Shown here: piece after piece, positions 9,810 to 19,642 of the stretch
Numbering within the stretch: position 1 is the stretch's first letter
Layout of the letters: every line of letters begins with the position of its first letter
From: Candidatus Thiodiazotropha sp. LNASS1
GTDB taxonomy: Bacteria > Pseudomonadota > Gammaproteobacteria > Chromatiales > Chromatiaceae
Reading direction: 5' to 3'
Length of the DNA: 64,000 nucleotides
Assembly (NCBI RefSeq): GCF_964212655.1
Contig: NZ_OZ156465.1
Coordinates: 3,348,001-3,412,000 of the forward strand
Position numbers and translations under genes: made by a program
The notes under the pieces: model-generated
Told to the model about the DNA's origin: nothing
Database searches by the model: none
Seen by the model: the letters and a program-made list of their open reading frames with translations, nothing else

Positions 9810-10862
9810 ATGAGTATGCTGCAGGAATTCGATTATCTACCAGACAATCTGTTGGCCCTGGAGGCAAATCAGCTCGCCGCTCACCTTAGCGGTCCAACCC
9901 TGATTCATCTGCCCGGTAGAAGAGCACAACCGTTATTCGTCTCTGTGCTGATGCACGGCAATGAAACAGTCGGCTGGGAGGCTATACGGACCCTGCTGGC
10001 CCGTTATCAGGGAGGGCGGGATCTGCCACGGGCCCTGAGCCTGTTCATCGGCAATGTCAATGCGGCGGCCCGGGGGTTGCGCCTGCTGCCCGGGCAGCCC
10101 GACTACAACAGAATTTGGTGCGGCAGTGAAGTGGCTGAGACGCCTGAACATAAGGTTATGGAGCAGGTTGTTGAACGCATGCGTGAACGCAAGCCGTTTG
10201 CCAGTGTTGATGTGCACAACAACACCGGTCTGAATCCCCATTACGCCTGTATCAATCGATTGGATACCCGTTTTTTTCATTTGGCACTGCTGTTTTCCCG
10301 TACTGTGGTCTACTTTTTACGGCCGAAGGGAGTGCAGTCGATGGCCTTTGCCGATCTCTGCCCCTCGGTGACGCTGGAGTGCGGTAAGGTCGGCAGTGCC
10401 CACGGTGTCGAGCACGCAAGGGATTACCTCGAAGCCTGCCTGCATCTGGCGGAACATCCTCAGCATGCCGTGAGTCACCTCGATATCGATCTGTTTCATA
10501 CCGTGGCTCAGGTCAAGATATCGTCGCTTACCAGCTTTGGTTTTTCACCGGGGGAGAGTGATATCGTTCTGGCTCCCGATATCGATCATTTCAATTTTCG
10601 TGAATTACCTGCGGGAACGCTGTTCGGCTGGATAAATGGCGTAGGTCTGGATGCCCTGGATGTCAGGGATGAACAGGGCGAGGCGGTGGTTGGCGACTAT
10701 TTCTCCATTGAGGATGGTCAGCTCTGTCTGCACCGCTCAGTGATGCCCTCCATGTTGACCAAGGACCTCAATGTCATTCGACAGGATTGTCTCTGCTATC
10801 TGATGGAGCGTTATGATTCCCACCTGGCGCAACCGGTTTCCAATGCGTCAGGCTCTGGTTGA
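9810..10862 (+). CDS. Succinylglutamate desuccinylase/aspartoacylase family (M14) zinc peptidase
   Basis: A 350-residue AstE/AspA-like M14 metallohydrolase. Zinc ligands are visible in VLMHGNETVGWEA (His and Glu, near residue 50) and in SVDVHNNTG (His, near residue 134). The catalytic Glu is likely in SVTLECGKVGS. Family members cleave N-acyl amino acids or amide bonds at small substrates in the cytoplasm. It is codirectional with the GCS2-type ligase and probably cotranscribed. It converges with lipA, separated by 16 bp. The exact substrate cannot be read from sequence. Confidence 0.78.
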   Translation: MSMLQEFDYLPDNLLALEANQLAAHLSGPTLIHLPGRRAQPLFVSVLMHGNETVGWEAIRTLLARYQGGRDLPRALSLFIGNVNAAARGLRLLPGQPDYNRIWCGSEVAETPEHKVMEQVVERMRERKPFASVDVHNNTGLNPHYACINRLDTRFFHLALLFSRTVVYFLRPKGVQSMAFADLCPSVTLECGKVGSAHGVEHARDYLEACLHLAEHPQHAVSHLDIDLFHTVAQVKISSLTSFGFSPGESDIVLAPDIDHFNFRELPAGTLFGWINGVGLDALDVRDEQGEAVVGDYFSIEDGQLCLHRSVMPSMLTKDLNVIRQDCLCYLMERYDSHLAQPVSNASGSG

Positions 10863-10878
10863 TTGTCGAACCTGGCAG

Positions 10879-11853
10879 CTACCCCTGGATCAAGGGATTC
10901 GCCTGCAGATCCGCATGATAGGAGGAGCGCACCATAGGGCCGCTGGCAACACTGGAAAAGCCCATCTCCTGCGCGATCTCGCCCAGTTGCTCGAACTCTT
11001 CCGGCGAGACGAAACGGTCGACAGGCAGATGGTCCTTGCTTGGTTGCAGGTATTGGCCCAGGGTGAGCATCTCACAGCCGTGCTGGCGTAGTGCCTGCAT
11101 GACTTCGAGTACCTCATCCCGCGTTTCCCCCAAACCCAACATCAGCCCTGACTTGGTGGGTAGATCCGGCTGACTCTGCCTGAAACGCTGTAACAGATTG
11201 AGTGAACCCTGATAGTCCGCTCCGGGGCGGGCTTGTTTATAGAGTCGTGGAACCGTCTCCAGATTATGGTTGAAGACGTCGGGCGGATGAGCTGACAATG
11301 CCTCAAGCGCCGGTTCGATGCGACCACGAAAGTCAGGCACCAGGATCTCGATCCTGATCTTGGGTCGTCGTTGGCGCACTGCCGATATGCATTGCGCAAA
11401 ATGATTCCCACCGCCATCGCGCAGGTCGTCACGGTCGACCGAGGTAATGACCACATAGCTGAGTTCCATCGCGGCAATCGCCTCAGCGAGTTGTACCGGT
11501 TCATGCGGATCGAGGGGTTTGGGTTTGCCGTGGGCGACGTCGCAGAAGGGGCAGCGGCGGGTACAGATGTCCCCCATGATCATGAATGTTGCCGTGCCGT
11601 GGTGGAAACATTCGCCGAGGTTGGGGCAGGCGGCCTCTTCACAGACTGAACTCAATCCTCGTTCACGCAGGATGCGGCGAATGCGGCTGACCTCCTTGCC
11701 GAGCGGGGCCTTGGCACGGATCCACTTGGGTTTGCGCGGGAGGGTCTGCTGCGGTTCTACCTTGACCGGGATGCGCGCCAGCTTGGACTTGCCGCGTTGG
11801 TGACTTTCCGGTGTGGTGCGGGATGGCGGCAGGATGTCTTTGTCGAGGCTCAT
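10879..11853 (-). CDS. lipA: Lipoyl synthase
   Basis: A 324-residue radical-SAM enzyme that inserts two sulfurs into octanoyl groups on E2 and H proteins. The auxiliary cluster ligands are in [14 protein letters not shown], the radical-SAM CX3CX2C motif is CTRRCPFC, and the C-terminal RSSYHA motif supplies the serine ligand of the auxiliary cluster. I place the start at the ATG at 11853, which overlaps the lipB stop as ATGA; upstream sequence in the same frame is lipB antisense noise. It is the last gene of the long wall/lipoate cluster. The N-terminal 45 residues before the first Cys are basic and probably flexible. Confidence 0.96.
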   Translation of the reverse strand: MSLDKDILPPSRTTPESHQRGKSKLARIPVKVEPQQTLPRKPKWIRAKAPLGKEVSRIRRILRERGLSSVCEEAACPNLGECFHHGTATFMIMGDICTRRCPFCDVAHGKPKPLDPHEPVQLAEAIAAMELSYVVITSVDRDDLRDGGGNHFAQCISAVRQRRPKIRIEILVPDFRGRIEPALEALSAHPPDVFNHNLETVPRLYKQARPGADYQGSLNLLQRFRQSQPDLPTKSGLMLGLGETRDEVLEVMQALRQHGCEMLTLGQYLQPSKDHLPVDRFVSPEEFEQLGEIAQEMGFSSVASGPMVRSSYHADLQANPLIQG

Positions 11854-12548
11854 GGGTCTACTTCTGTATCGATGAAGGTCAGAGTGTAGCCTAAAGTTTG
11901 CGCCAGATGGTGGGGCAATTTTCGGCCGAGTGTGGCCAGGTCCGCATCTATCTGTTGATCGACCAGCTGGGTTACCTTGAGTCCGGGGTAACCGCAGGGA
12001 TTGATGCGCGTGAATGGGGCGAGATCCATGTCCACATTCAGGCTGAGTCCGTGAAAGCTGCAACCCCGTCTTATCCGCAGGCCCAGCGAAGCCACCTTGC
12101 TTTCAGCGATATAGACACCGGGGGCGTCTCGGCGTGCAACCGCCGCGATGCCATACTCGGCCAGGAGTGATATCACCGCCCCTTCCAGATGGCCGACCAG
12201 GGTGCGAACGCCTATGTGGGCGCGTCGCAGATCCAGTAAAAGATAGGCGATAAGCTGTCCGGGACCGTGATAGGTGACCTGGCCGCCCCGGTCTGTCTTG
12301 ATCACAGGGATATTGCCGGGATCGAGGAGATGTTCTGTTTTGCCGGCCTGTCCCAGGGTGAATACAGGTGGATGTTCGACTAACCAGAGTTGATCCGGAC
12401 TCGAGGCATCGCGTGCATTGGTGTAGTCCTGCATGGCCTGCCAAGTCGTTTGGTAGGGCTGCAGCCCGAGTTGCCGGACCAGGAGATGAGAGGACACTTC
12501 AAGCGCTTCCGAGTGTATTGACGGATTATTGATTGGTGCGGTGGGCAC
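11850..12548 (-). CDS. lipB: Octanoyltransferase LipB
   Basis: LipB transfers octanoate from acyl carrier protein to lipoyl domains. It shows [20 protein letters not shown] and the catalytic pair Lys in SKVASLG and Cys in [10 protein letters not shown]. No ATG fits; I chose the GTG at 12548, which overlaps the ybeD stop (TAGTG) and gives 232 residues. A GTG at 12500 ([11 protein letters not shown]) preceded by GGAAG is an alternative and closer to the usual length of about 210. The 3' end overlaps lipA by four bases. Confidence 0.93.
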   Translation of the reverse strand: MPTAPINNPSIHSEALEVSSHLLVRQLGLQPYQTTWQAMQDYTNARDASSPDQLWLVEHPPVFTLGQAGKTEHLLDPGNIPVIKTDRGGQVTYHGPGQLIAYLLLDLRRAHIGVRTLVGHLEGAVISLLAEYGIAAVARRDAPGVYIAESKVASLGLRIRRGCSFHGLSLNVDMDLAPFTRINPCGYPGLKVTQLVDQQIDADLATLGRKLPHHLAQTLGYTLTFIDTEVDP

Positions 12549-12817
12549 TACAGCGCCATGACCACTTTTTCGTGGGCGCTGAGATCGAGGTAGATGGCAT
12601 CGAGCTGGGCCTTGCTCTCCGCACGCAGGGTGATGGTGACAGAAACCCATTTCCCCCCTTTACTGAGCCGGCTGTTGACCGAGGTTTCCAGGAGCGCCTC
12701 CGTATGACGGCTTACCAGTTCCACAATCATCGCCTCAAATCCCGGCTCCGCCTTGCCCATCACCTTGATCGGGAAGTCACAGGGGAACTCCAGCAGTGTC
12801 TCTTCATCCTGGCTCAT
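12548..12817 (-). CDS. ybeD: DUF493 family protein YbeD
   Basis: An 89-residue ferredoxin-like (ACT-like) small protein of the YbeD/DUF493 family. Motifs are [23 protein letters not shown] and [23 protein letters not shown] (partial). The family is thought to bind small ligands and its biochemical role is unsettled. It sits between dacA and lipB exactly as in E. coli, so a link to lipoate or wall metabolism is contextual only. Confidence 0.9.
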   Translation of the reverse strand: MSQDEETLLEFPCDFPIKVMGKAEPGFEAMIVELVSRHTEALLETSVNSRLSKGGKWVSVTITLRAESKAQLDAIYLDLSAHEKVVMAL

Positions 12818-12830
12818 GATGATTTGGTCT

Positions 12831-14009
12831 TCACTCCAGCCACAACAGTGCGCTGTCTTTGATCAGCTGCCAGATATTGCCGTCGGCAATACTCTTCAGC
12901 GCCACCAGGGGGGCTTCAGTAACCGGTTCTCCATTCAGGGTGATACTGACATGACCGAGTACCTCTCCCTGTTTGACAGGGGCCATGATTTTCGGTTCGA
13001 TCTCCAAGCGGGCATCGAGATTTTGATACTGGTGACGCGGAATGGTCACATTCAGGTCCTGACCGAGGCCGAGAGGCAGTTTCTCTTTATCCCCCTTCCA
13101 GATGCGCGCCCGGTTGAGCACCTCTCCTGCTGTGTAGAGCTGGTGGGTTTCATAGAAACGAAATCCGTAATTGAGCAGGCTTTGACTAGCCTGGGCTCTG
13201 GCCTCCTCTCCCTTGGTGCCCATCACCACTGAGATGAGGCGCATGCTTTCACGCTGGGCGGATGCCACCAGGCAGTAACCCGCCGCCTCGGTGTGGCCTG
13301 TCTTGATACCGTCGACACTATTGTCCCGCCACAGAAGCTTGTTTCGGTTGTGTTGGGTTATATCATTGAATACATAAGACCTGTCACTATACCAGGGGTA
13401 GTATTCAGGGAAATCGCGGATGGTGGCCGCCGCCACCTTGGCTATATCCGCAGGCGTGGTGTAGTGGTCATCGTCGGGCAGTCCGGTACTGTTGATGAAA
13501 TGGGTGTTCGTCATGCCGAGTTCCCGGGCGATGTTGTTCATCAGTTCCGCAAAGGTGGCTTCGCTGCCGGCGATATGCTCGGCCAGTGCAACGCAGGCAT
13601 CGTTGCCGGATTGAATGATCATTCCCTTGACCAGATCGATGACTTTGACTTTTTTACCGACCTCGATGAACATCCGCGAACCCGGTGTACGCCAGGCCTT
13701 CTCGCTGATCAGTACACTGTCTTCCAGGTTGATATTGCCCTGTTTCAATTCGCGAAATACCGCGTAAGCCGTCATGATTTTGGTCAGGCTCGCAGGCTCA
13801 AGCCGATTGCTTGCACCTTTTTCGGCAAGCACCTTGCCACTGTGAAAATCGACCAATAGATAACCTGAGGCGGCGACATCCGGGGGTGCCGGTGTTGGAA
13901 CGGCGGCATAGGTTGCAAACGTTATCAGGCAGGAGAGCCACAACAGAGCGGTTTTTATGAATCTGGTCGGTGACAGTCGATGCATGGGTAGGGGTAATAT
14001 CGTTGGCAT
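12831..14009 (-). CDS. dacA: D-alanyl-D-alanine carboxypeptidase (PBP5/6 type)
   Basis: A 392-residue serine DD-carboxypeptidase that trims the terminal D-Ala of wall pentapeptides in the periplasm. The three penicillin-binding motifs are present: SLTK (PASLTKIM), SGN (IIQSGNDACVA) and KTG (DGIKTGHTE). A signal peptide spans MHRLSPTRFIKTALLWLSCL and ends near TYAA; the ATG at 13985 is an alternative start to 14009. The C-terminal beta domain and amphipathic membrane-anchoring helix (SIADGNIWQLIKDSALLWLE) are in place. Confidence 0.95.
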   Translation of the reverse strand: MPTILPLPMHRLSPTRFIKTALLWLSCLITFATYAAVPTPAPPDVAASGYLLVDFHSGKVLAEKGASNRLEPASLTKIMTAYAVFRELKQGNINLEDSVLISEKAWRTPGSRMFIEVGKKVKVIDLVKGMIIQSGNDACVALAEHIAGSEATFAELMNNIARELGMTNTHFINSTGLPDDDHYTTPADIAKVAAATIRDFPEYYPWYSDRSYVFNDITQHNRNKLLWRDNSVDGIKTGHTEAAGYCLVASAQRESMRLISVVMGTKGEEARAQASQSLLNYGFRFYETHQLYTAGEVLNRARIWKGDKEKLPLGLGQDLNVTIPRHQYQNLDARLEIEPKIMAPVKQGEVLGHVSITLNGEPVTEAPLVALKSIADGNIWQLIKDSALLWLE

Positions 14010-14034
14010 AGTGATGCGCTATTCTATTTATCCT

Positions 14035-14892
14035 TCAGCGAATGACAACATGCGGGTTGGCAATTCCGAGTTTGCCGAGTTTTTGGCTCAGATGGTCAGC
14101 AAGCTCCACACTGGCAATCGGCCCCACCTGCACCCGATAGACCGGGCGTTCCGGGTGCGCGCTGTCTTCTATGAGTACACCCGCCTGTAAATGTTCCTCC
14201 AGCCTCTTTTTCAGGCGTTGTGCGTTCTCGGAACTGCCGAAGGCGCCAACCTGCAGGAAGAGCTCAGGCAGCATGTTGCCTTTTCTCAGTTTCACCGGTT
14301 TAGTCCTGACCGGCTCTATCTTGCTGCCGGGATCGAGACTGACCACCTCGACCAGGCCTGTTCCCTCACCGGTAATGCCCAGTTTCCAGGCTGCGGTATA
14401 GGAGAGGTCGATCAGGCGATTGTCATGAAATGGGCCGCGGTCGTTGACCTTGACCACCACACTGCGGTTGTTTTTCAAATTGGTGACGCGGACATAGCTT
14501 GGCAGGGGCAAGGTCTTGTGGGCTGCCGTCATGGCATACATATCGTAGGTTTCGCCGCTGCTGGTGCGCTGGCCGTGGAATTTACTGCCGTACCAGGAAG
14601 CGATTCCGCGGGCATTGTATCCCCGGCCATTGGTCATTGTGTAGTAGCGCTTGCCGAATACCTCATAGCTCTCGGGATTGCCATACCGGCTTTTGGGTTC
14701 GTCCTTGGGTACCGCATCGGGAATGGTTGCCATATCGGCGGGAGGGGGGTGGCGGTGACTGATGCCATCCCGGGCTGGGCTGCGTCCAACCTTGCTGGTG
14801 CTGCATGCGCTGATCAAGATCATCCCGCAGAATGCGACCACAATGGTCTTCGTCAAAACCCCGGCAGGCAATTGTATGCTCAAGCTTGTCAT
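14035..14892 (-). CDS. rlpA: RlpA-like septal/peptidoglycan lytic transglycosylase with SPOR domain
   Basis: A 285-residue lipoprotein (lipobox LISAC near residue 30). The central double-psi beta-barrel holds ARGIASWYGSKFHGQRTSSGE and VVKVNDRGPFHDNRLIDLS (partly shown), including the conserved catalytic Asp/His region. A C-terminal SPOR domain (LFLQVGAFGSSENAQRL to VQVGPIAS) binds denuded glycan strands. RlpA cleaves naked glycans in daughter-cell separation. Only three bases separate it from mltB. Confidence 0.93.
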   Translation of the reverse strand: MTSLSIQLPAGVLTKTIVVAFCGMILISACSTSKVGRSPARDGISHRHPPPADMATIPDAVPKDEPKSRYGNPESYEVFGKRYYTMTNGRGYNARGIASWYGSKFHGQRTSSGETYDMYAMTAAHKTLPLPSYVRVTNLKNNRSVVVKVNDRGPFHDNRLIDLSYTAAWKLGITGEGTGLVEVVSLDPGSKIEPVRTKPVKLRKGNMLPELFLQVGAFGSSENAQRLKKRLEEHLQAGVLIEDSAHPERPVYRVQVGPIASVELADHLSQKLGKLGIANPHVVIR

Positions 14893-14895
14893 TAT

Positions 14896-15900
14896 CTACT
14901 TGACTGCATCGGCCGCCTGTTTGGCGGCATTGATCTCCTGACTCAGTTGATAGACGGCCATGGCGTAGAGGTTGCTGTGATTGTAGCGTGTTATGACATA
15001 GAAGTTGTGCAGCCCCAGCCAAAACTCATGTTTCTCACCGGCATCCAGCTTTATCAGGCTGGTCAGTGTCCCGGGGGCGGGTGATTTGCCGTTCACCGGG
15101 CGGACGCCTTTGGCCAGCAGTTTGCCTACCTGGATGCTGGGCTTCATCCCGGCTTCGACAAAGGATTGCAGATCCTCTCCGCCATCGGTGAGCAGGGTAA
15201 CGGGTTGGTTGGGTTTCCAGCCATGGGTTTTGAAATAACTGGCAACGCTGGCGATGATATCGGCATTGCTGTTCCACAGATCACGCCGGCCGTCGGCATC
15301 GTAGTCTACCGCGTATTCGCGATAGCTGCTGGAGATGAATTGGGGCTTGCCCATGGCGCCGGCATAGGATCCCATGGCGCTTTCGAGGTCGACTCGCTCT
15401 TCCCTGGCCAGCAGCAGGAACTCTTCCAGTTCGCGGCGAAAGAATTTCGCCCGTTTCGGATAGCCGAAGGCGAGTGTGGTCAGGGCGTCGATGACCCGGT
15501 AACGACCAGTGTGTTTGCCGTAACGGGTCTCCACACCGATGATGGCGACGATAATCTCGGCCGGTACGCCATAGCGTTCGCTGACGGAGGTCAGCAGGGC
15601 CTCATTCTCCTGCCAGAATCTGACCCCGCCTGCAATCCGGTCCGGCTTGAGAAAGATGGGGCGGTATTCGTGCCATGCCTTGGATTCAGCGGGGCGGGTG
15701 ATTGCCGCGATGATGTCATCCCGAAAGGTTGTGCTGTTCAACAATTGCTCAACCCTTTCTGCGTTGAAGTTATGCTTGTTCGCCATCTCAAGGGCGAATT
15801 TTTTGAATTCTGTCGTCTGCCTCTGGGTGTGGGCGCATGCCTGTGTGGTCAGGATGAGGGTGAACAGGGGCAGAAGAAGGAGTCGGGTAATGAGTTGCAT
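14896..15900 (-). CDS. mltB: Membrane-bound lytic murein transglycosylase B
   Basis: A 334-residue family-3 lytic transglycosylase with an N-terminal signal peptide ending near ACAH. The catalytic Glu lies in IIGVETRYGKHTGRY, followed by VIDALTTLAFGYPKRAKFF and GAMGKPQFISSSYREYAVDYD (partly shown). It cleaves peptidoglycan to 1,6-anhydro ends in the periplasm. Whether the Cys near residue 22 is lipidated is unclear because the lipobox is poor (TTQAC). It lies between rodA and rlpA, which places it with the elongation machinery. Confidence 0.93.
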   Translation of the reverse strand: MQLITRLLLLPLFTLILTTQACAHTQRQTTEFKKFALEMANKHNFNAERVEQLLNSTTFRDDIIAAITRPAESKAWHEYRPIFLKPDRIAGGVRFWQENEALLTSVSERYGVPAEIIVAIIGVETRYGKHTGRYRVIDALTTLAFGYPKRAKFFRRELEEFLLLAREERVDLESAMGSYAGAMGKPQFISSSYREYAVDYDADGRRDLWNSNADIIASVASYFKTHGWKPNQPVTLLTDGGEDLQSFVEAGMKPSIQVGKLLAKGVRPVNGKSPAPGTLTSLIKLDAGEKHEFWLGLHNFYVITRYNHSNLYAMAVYQLSQEINAAKQAADAVK

Positions 15901-15906
15901 GATCGT

Positions 15907-17040
15907 TTATGTCGGTAGTAGTTTTTTATGGGTATGAATAGACATCAGCATACCGAAGCTGGCAAGAATGGTCACCAGGGATGTGCCTCCGTAACTGATC
16001 AGAGGTAAGGGTACACCTACTACCGGCAGTAATCCTGTGACCATTCCGGCATTGACGAAAAGATAGACGAAAAAAACCAGTGATAGTGATCCGGCAAGGA
16101 TTCTGCCGAAGGTGTCCTGGGCCTGAGTGGCGATATAGAGCCCGCGCATAATGATAAAGAGGTAGAGAGAGAGTAGCGCCAGCACGCCCACCAGTCCAAA
16201 CTCCTCGGAGATGACCGCGAAGATGAAATCGGTATGCCGTTCAGGTAGAAACTCCAGGTGCGACTGGGTACCGTTCAGCCAGCCCTTGCCGCTGATGCCG
16301 CCGGAGCCGATGGCGATTTTCGACTGGATGATATGGTATCCGGTACCCAATGGGTCGCTCTCCGGGTTGAGGAAGGTCAATACCCGTTGGCGCTGGTAAT
16401 CGTGCATGAAGTACCAGGCGACTGGTCCGAGCGCAGCCATCAGCAAGCCTATGGCGCTAATCACGCGCCAGCTGATGCCGGCCAGAAAAAGGGCGAACGT
16501 ACCAGCGGTCGCCACCAGGAGCGCGGTGCCCAGGTCGGGCTGTTTTGCGATCAGCAAAACTGGAATCAGGGTGAACAGGCCCGCAATTATCAATCGGGAA
16601 GGATTGGGTGGCAGGCGGTGTTCGGCCAGATACCAGGCGATCAGCATCGGCAGGGTGAGTTTGAACATTTCCGAGGGTTGAAAGCGGAGAAACCCGAGAT
16701 CCAGCCACCGTTGGGCCCCCTTTCCCAGCTCACCGAACAGGATCACCAAAATCAACATGAGGACCCCGGCAGCATACAAAAAGGGAGACCAGCGACGTAA
16801 ATTGGCGGGATGGATCTGGGCAAGTGCGATCATGGCGGTAAAACCGAATCCCAGGCGTATCAACTGCTTTTGCAGCAGTATCATCTCTTTGTCGCCGGCG
16901 CTGTAGAGGATGCTCAAACCAACACCTGACAGGATCAGTAAGCCGGTCAATAGTGGAAGATCGATATGCAACCAAGCCAGCAGTCCGCTGGCCTGCGCCG
17001 GCTGTGATTCGTAGAAGGTGGTGTAGTTCCTACCCCGCAT
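15907..17040 (-). CDS. rodA: SEDS peptidoglycan polymerase RodA
   Basis: A 377-residue, roughly ten-helix SEDS glycosyltransferase that polymerises lipid II during cell elongation. Motifs include AQRWLDLGFLRFQPSE, AKQPDLGTALL (catalytic Asp region), QSKIAIGSGGISGKGW and PERHTDFIFAVISEEFG. The C-terminal GVPLPLISYGGTS is diagnostic. Its start overlaps the end of mrdA by 11 bp, so it is coupled to its transpeptidase partner. Confidence 0.96.
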   Translation of the reverse strand: MRGRNYTTFYESQPAQASGLLAWLHIDLPLLTGLLILSGVGLSILYSAGDKEMILLQKQLIRLGFGFTAMIALAQIHPANLRRWSPFLYAAGVLMLILVILFGELGKGAQRWLDLGFLRFQPSEMFKLTLPMLIAWYLAEHRLPPNPSRLIIAGLFTLIPVLLIAKQPDLGTALLVATAGTFALFLAGISWRVISAIGLLMAALGPVAWYFMHDYQRQRVLTFLNPESDPLGTGYHIIQSKIAIGSGGISGKGWLNGTQSHLEFLPERHTDFIFAVISEEFGLVGVLALLSLYLFIIMRGLYIATQAQDTFGRILAGSLSLVFFVYLFVNAGMVTGLLPVVGVPLPLISYGGTSLVTILASFGMLMSIHTHKKLLPT

Positions 17041-18874
17041 CAGGTGCTCCGATGAGATAACGATCCATCACTTTGCGTGCTATGGGCGCGGCAACTGAAC
17101 CGCCATGGCCGCCATTCTCGACAACCACAGCGATGGCGATACTGGGATCTTCAGCGGGTGCGAAGGCGATGAACAGGGCATGATCGCGTTTGCGTTTTGC
17201 AATCGTCTCTTCGTCATACTCTTCATCCTGTTTTATGCTGAATACCTGAGCCGTTCCGGTTTTGCCGGCAATTCGATAATGGTCGGTATGGATTGAGCGG
17301 GCGGTACCCCGGACGCCTTCGACGACCTGCGACATGGCATGAATGACCTGATTCCAGTGCATCGGGTCGAGCTGATGAAGGTCGTCCACAATCTTCGGAC
17401 TCTCTATCAGTGTACCGTCGGGTTTTTCAATGCTATCAACGACTCTGGGGCGGATATGATGACCGCGATTCGCCAGGGTTGCAGTGGCGGAGGCGAGCTG
17501 CAGCGGGGTCGTCAGAAAATAGCCCTGACCGATACCGACGATCAGGGTCTCGCCTGGATACCAGGGTTCACGTTGTTTCTGCTGCTTCCATTCACGGCTC
17601 GGCATCAGGCCTGATAATTCGCCATCCAGGTCGATATTGGTGGGTTGGCCGAAGCCGAAACCGGTCAGGAATTCATAGAGTCTGTCGATGCCGAGTGTGC
17701 GCGCCAGCTCGTAATAGTAGACATCGCAGGACTCCACGATCGCCCGCTCCAGATCGACCTTGCCATGCCCCCATTTTTTCCAGTCACGATACTTGTGGTC
17801 TTTTCCCGGGAGCTGATAGTACCCGGGACAGTAGTTCTCCTGATGATAACCCACCACGTCGTACTCCAGGCCGGCGAGACCGATGAAAGGTTTAACGGTG
17901 GAACCCGGTGGGTATTGGCCACGGATGGCGCGGTTGAATAGGGGATTGTCGAGGGATTGCTCCAGCTCCCGGTAGGCCTTCGCACTGATACCCTCGACAA
18001 ACAGGTTGGGATCGAATCCCGGTTTGCTGACCAGGGTCAGTACACCGCCGGTTTTGATATCGATGGCGGCGACGGCGCCGTTGTAGTCGCCCAGCGCCTC
18101 CAGGGCCGTAGCCTGCATATCCATATCCAGGAAGAGCCGCAGATTATCCCCGGGTCGCGGAGGTTGATTCTCCAGTACCCGCAATACCCTGCCCTTGGCG
18201 TTGACCTCTACCTGTTGCAGACCGACATTGCCATGCAACATGCTCTCATAACTTTTTTCGACACCATTCTTGCCGATGAAATTGGTGCCCCTGTAGTTGG
18301 AAGTGTCGATGATCTGGAGTTCTTGCTCGTTGATGCGACCGACATATCCCAGTAGATGGGCGGTCTTCATGCCTTGCGGGTAGTCGCGCAACAGGCTTGC
18401 TTTGACATCGACACCTGGAAAACGGTGACGATTGACAGCGATACGGGCAACCTCCTCATCCTCCAGGCGTACCCGAATCGGAATACTGTCGAACCGCCTG
18501 CGCTGTTTGCGCAACTGATGGAATCTGTTGATATCATCTTCATTTATGTCAATGATTTCACTCAGCTTTTGAATCGTGTAATCAAGGTTTTCAGTCCTCT
18601 CAGGGGTGATCTCCAGACTGTAGGCGGGGAGGTTTTGCGCCAGAATGGCGCCATTTCGATCATAGATCAGGCCGCGTGTCGGAGGGAGGGGTTCAAGTTT
18701 TACCCGGTTATCCTGGGACAGGGTGGTGTAGTGATCGTGGTTTTCCACCTGCAGGTAGAAGAGACGCCCAACCAGGATCAGCAGAACCAGAAGGACAAGA
18801 GTGCCTGAGGCGATGGCGCGCCCCAGAAACAACTGGCTCTCATGTAGATAGTCCTTGATCGAGGATTGGGGCAA
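17030..18874 (-). CDS. mrdA: Penicillin-binding protein 2 (elongation transpeptidase)
   Basis: A 614-residue class B PBP with one N-terminal membrane helix (residues 20-40), a pedestal domain and a C-terminal transpeptidase. Motifs are SxxK in PPGSTVKPF, SxN in VESCDVYYYE (SCD variant as in PBP2) and KTGTAQ. It crosslinks new glycan made by RodA in the elongasome. The start is a TTG at 18874 (MPQSSIKDY). About 280 bp separates it from mreD, so it may have its own promoter. Confidence 0.96.
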   Translation of the reverse strand: MPQSSIKDYLHESQLFLGRAIASGTLVLLVLLILVGRLFYLQVENHDHYTTLSQDNRVKLEPLPPTRGLIYDRNGAILAQNLPAYSLEITPERTENLDYTIQKLSEIIDINEDDINRFHQLRKQRRRFDSIPIRVRLEDEEVARIAVNRHRFPGVDVKASLLRDYPQGMKTAHLLGYVGRINEQELQIIDTSNYRGTNFIGKNGVEKSYESMLHGNVGLQQVEVNAKGRVLRVLENQPPRPGDNLRLFLDMDMQATALEALGDYNGAVAAIDIKTGGVLTLVSKPGFDPNLFVEGISAKAYRELEQSLDNPLFNRAIRGQYPPGSTVKPFIGLAGLEYDVVGYHQENYCPGYYQLPGKDHKYRDWKKWGHGKVDLERAIVESCDVYYYELARTLGIDRLYEFLTGFGFGQPTNIDLDGELSGLMPSREWKQQKQREPWYPGETLIVGIGQGYFLTTPLQLASATATLANRGHHIRPRVVDSIEKPDGTLIESPKIVDDLHQLDPMHWNQVIHAMSQVVEGVRGTARSIHTDHYRIAGKTGTAQVFSIKQDEEYDEETIAKRKRDHALFIAFAPAEDPSIAIAVVVENGGHGGSVAAPIARKVMDRYLIGAPDAG

Positions 18875-19153
18875 TCGAACCTCCCAGGGTCTGTCAGTGT
18901 TGATTCAATCGGTTCTGCCGGGGCTGTTTTTTTACCTCCAGCAGGACTGAATGGGCGCTGTGTAGTTATTCTACTATGAGTGAATGATAATGCTGCTGGA
19001 CGCAAAAAACGCCCCAACCCCGCGGGTTTTATCTGAAAAAGCGACACTCAGCGCTACACATCGTTCATTTAGTATCACCAAACCTCTCTCCTCACGCTTT
19101 GTCTGATCCTTTTTTAAGGCACAACAGAGCCGATTGGATCAGCTTTAAAAAAA

Positions 19154-19642
19154 CTAGCTGATGTGGAAACGGCGTCGCATGTCCCGAAGAATAATAAAAA
19201 CCCAGGGCCATAGCAGGGTGCTGATCAAAGGTGTTATCCAGTACCAGAGCGAGGGAGTCGGATAGCCTGCCGCTCCCGTTGACCACAAAGCCAGCAGACG
19301 TTCCACGAGTAGCAGGATAAAAATCGTGAAGACTTGCTGACGCAACGGCATGACACGGACTCGCAGATGCAATTTCAACATAATATAGGCGATTACCGAG
19401 AATCCCAGGGCATGCTGGCCTAGCAGCGTACCGGTGAGTACATCCAGCAACAGGCCTGTTGTCCAGCTGATACCGACGCCAATGCGTTCAGGCACGGCCA
19501 TGCACCAGTAGATCAGGATCAGGGCGACCCATTGCGGACGATAGGCGGTGGCCCACTCGGGCAACGGAATGATGGTCAGGATAAACCCGATCAGCAGGGT
19601 TAAGGTGATGATATAGTTGCGGGATTGCGCTTGATTGATCAC
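19154..19642 (-). CDS. mreD: Rod shape-determining protein MreD
   Basis: A 162-residue membrane protein with about five hydrophobic helices (YIITLTLLIGFILTIIPLP; WVALILIYWCMAVPERIG; LDVLTGTLLGQHALGFSVIAY). I start at the GTG at 19642 because it overlaps the mreC stop as GTGA and matches the family N-terminus. The longer open frame upstream is mreC sequence in another frame. MreD joins MreB, MreC, PBP2 and RodA in the elongasome. Confidence 0.92.
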   Translation of the reverse strand: MINQAQSRNYIITLTLLIGFILTIIPLPEWATAYRPQWVALILIYWCMAVPERIGVGISWTTGLLLDVLTGTLLGQHALGFSVIAYIMLKLHLRVRVMPLRQQVFTIFILLLVERLLALWSTGAAGYPTPSLWYWITPLISTLLWPWVFIILRDMRRRFHIS

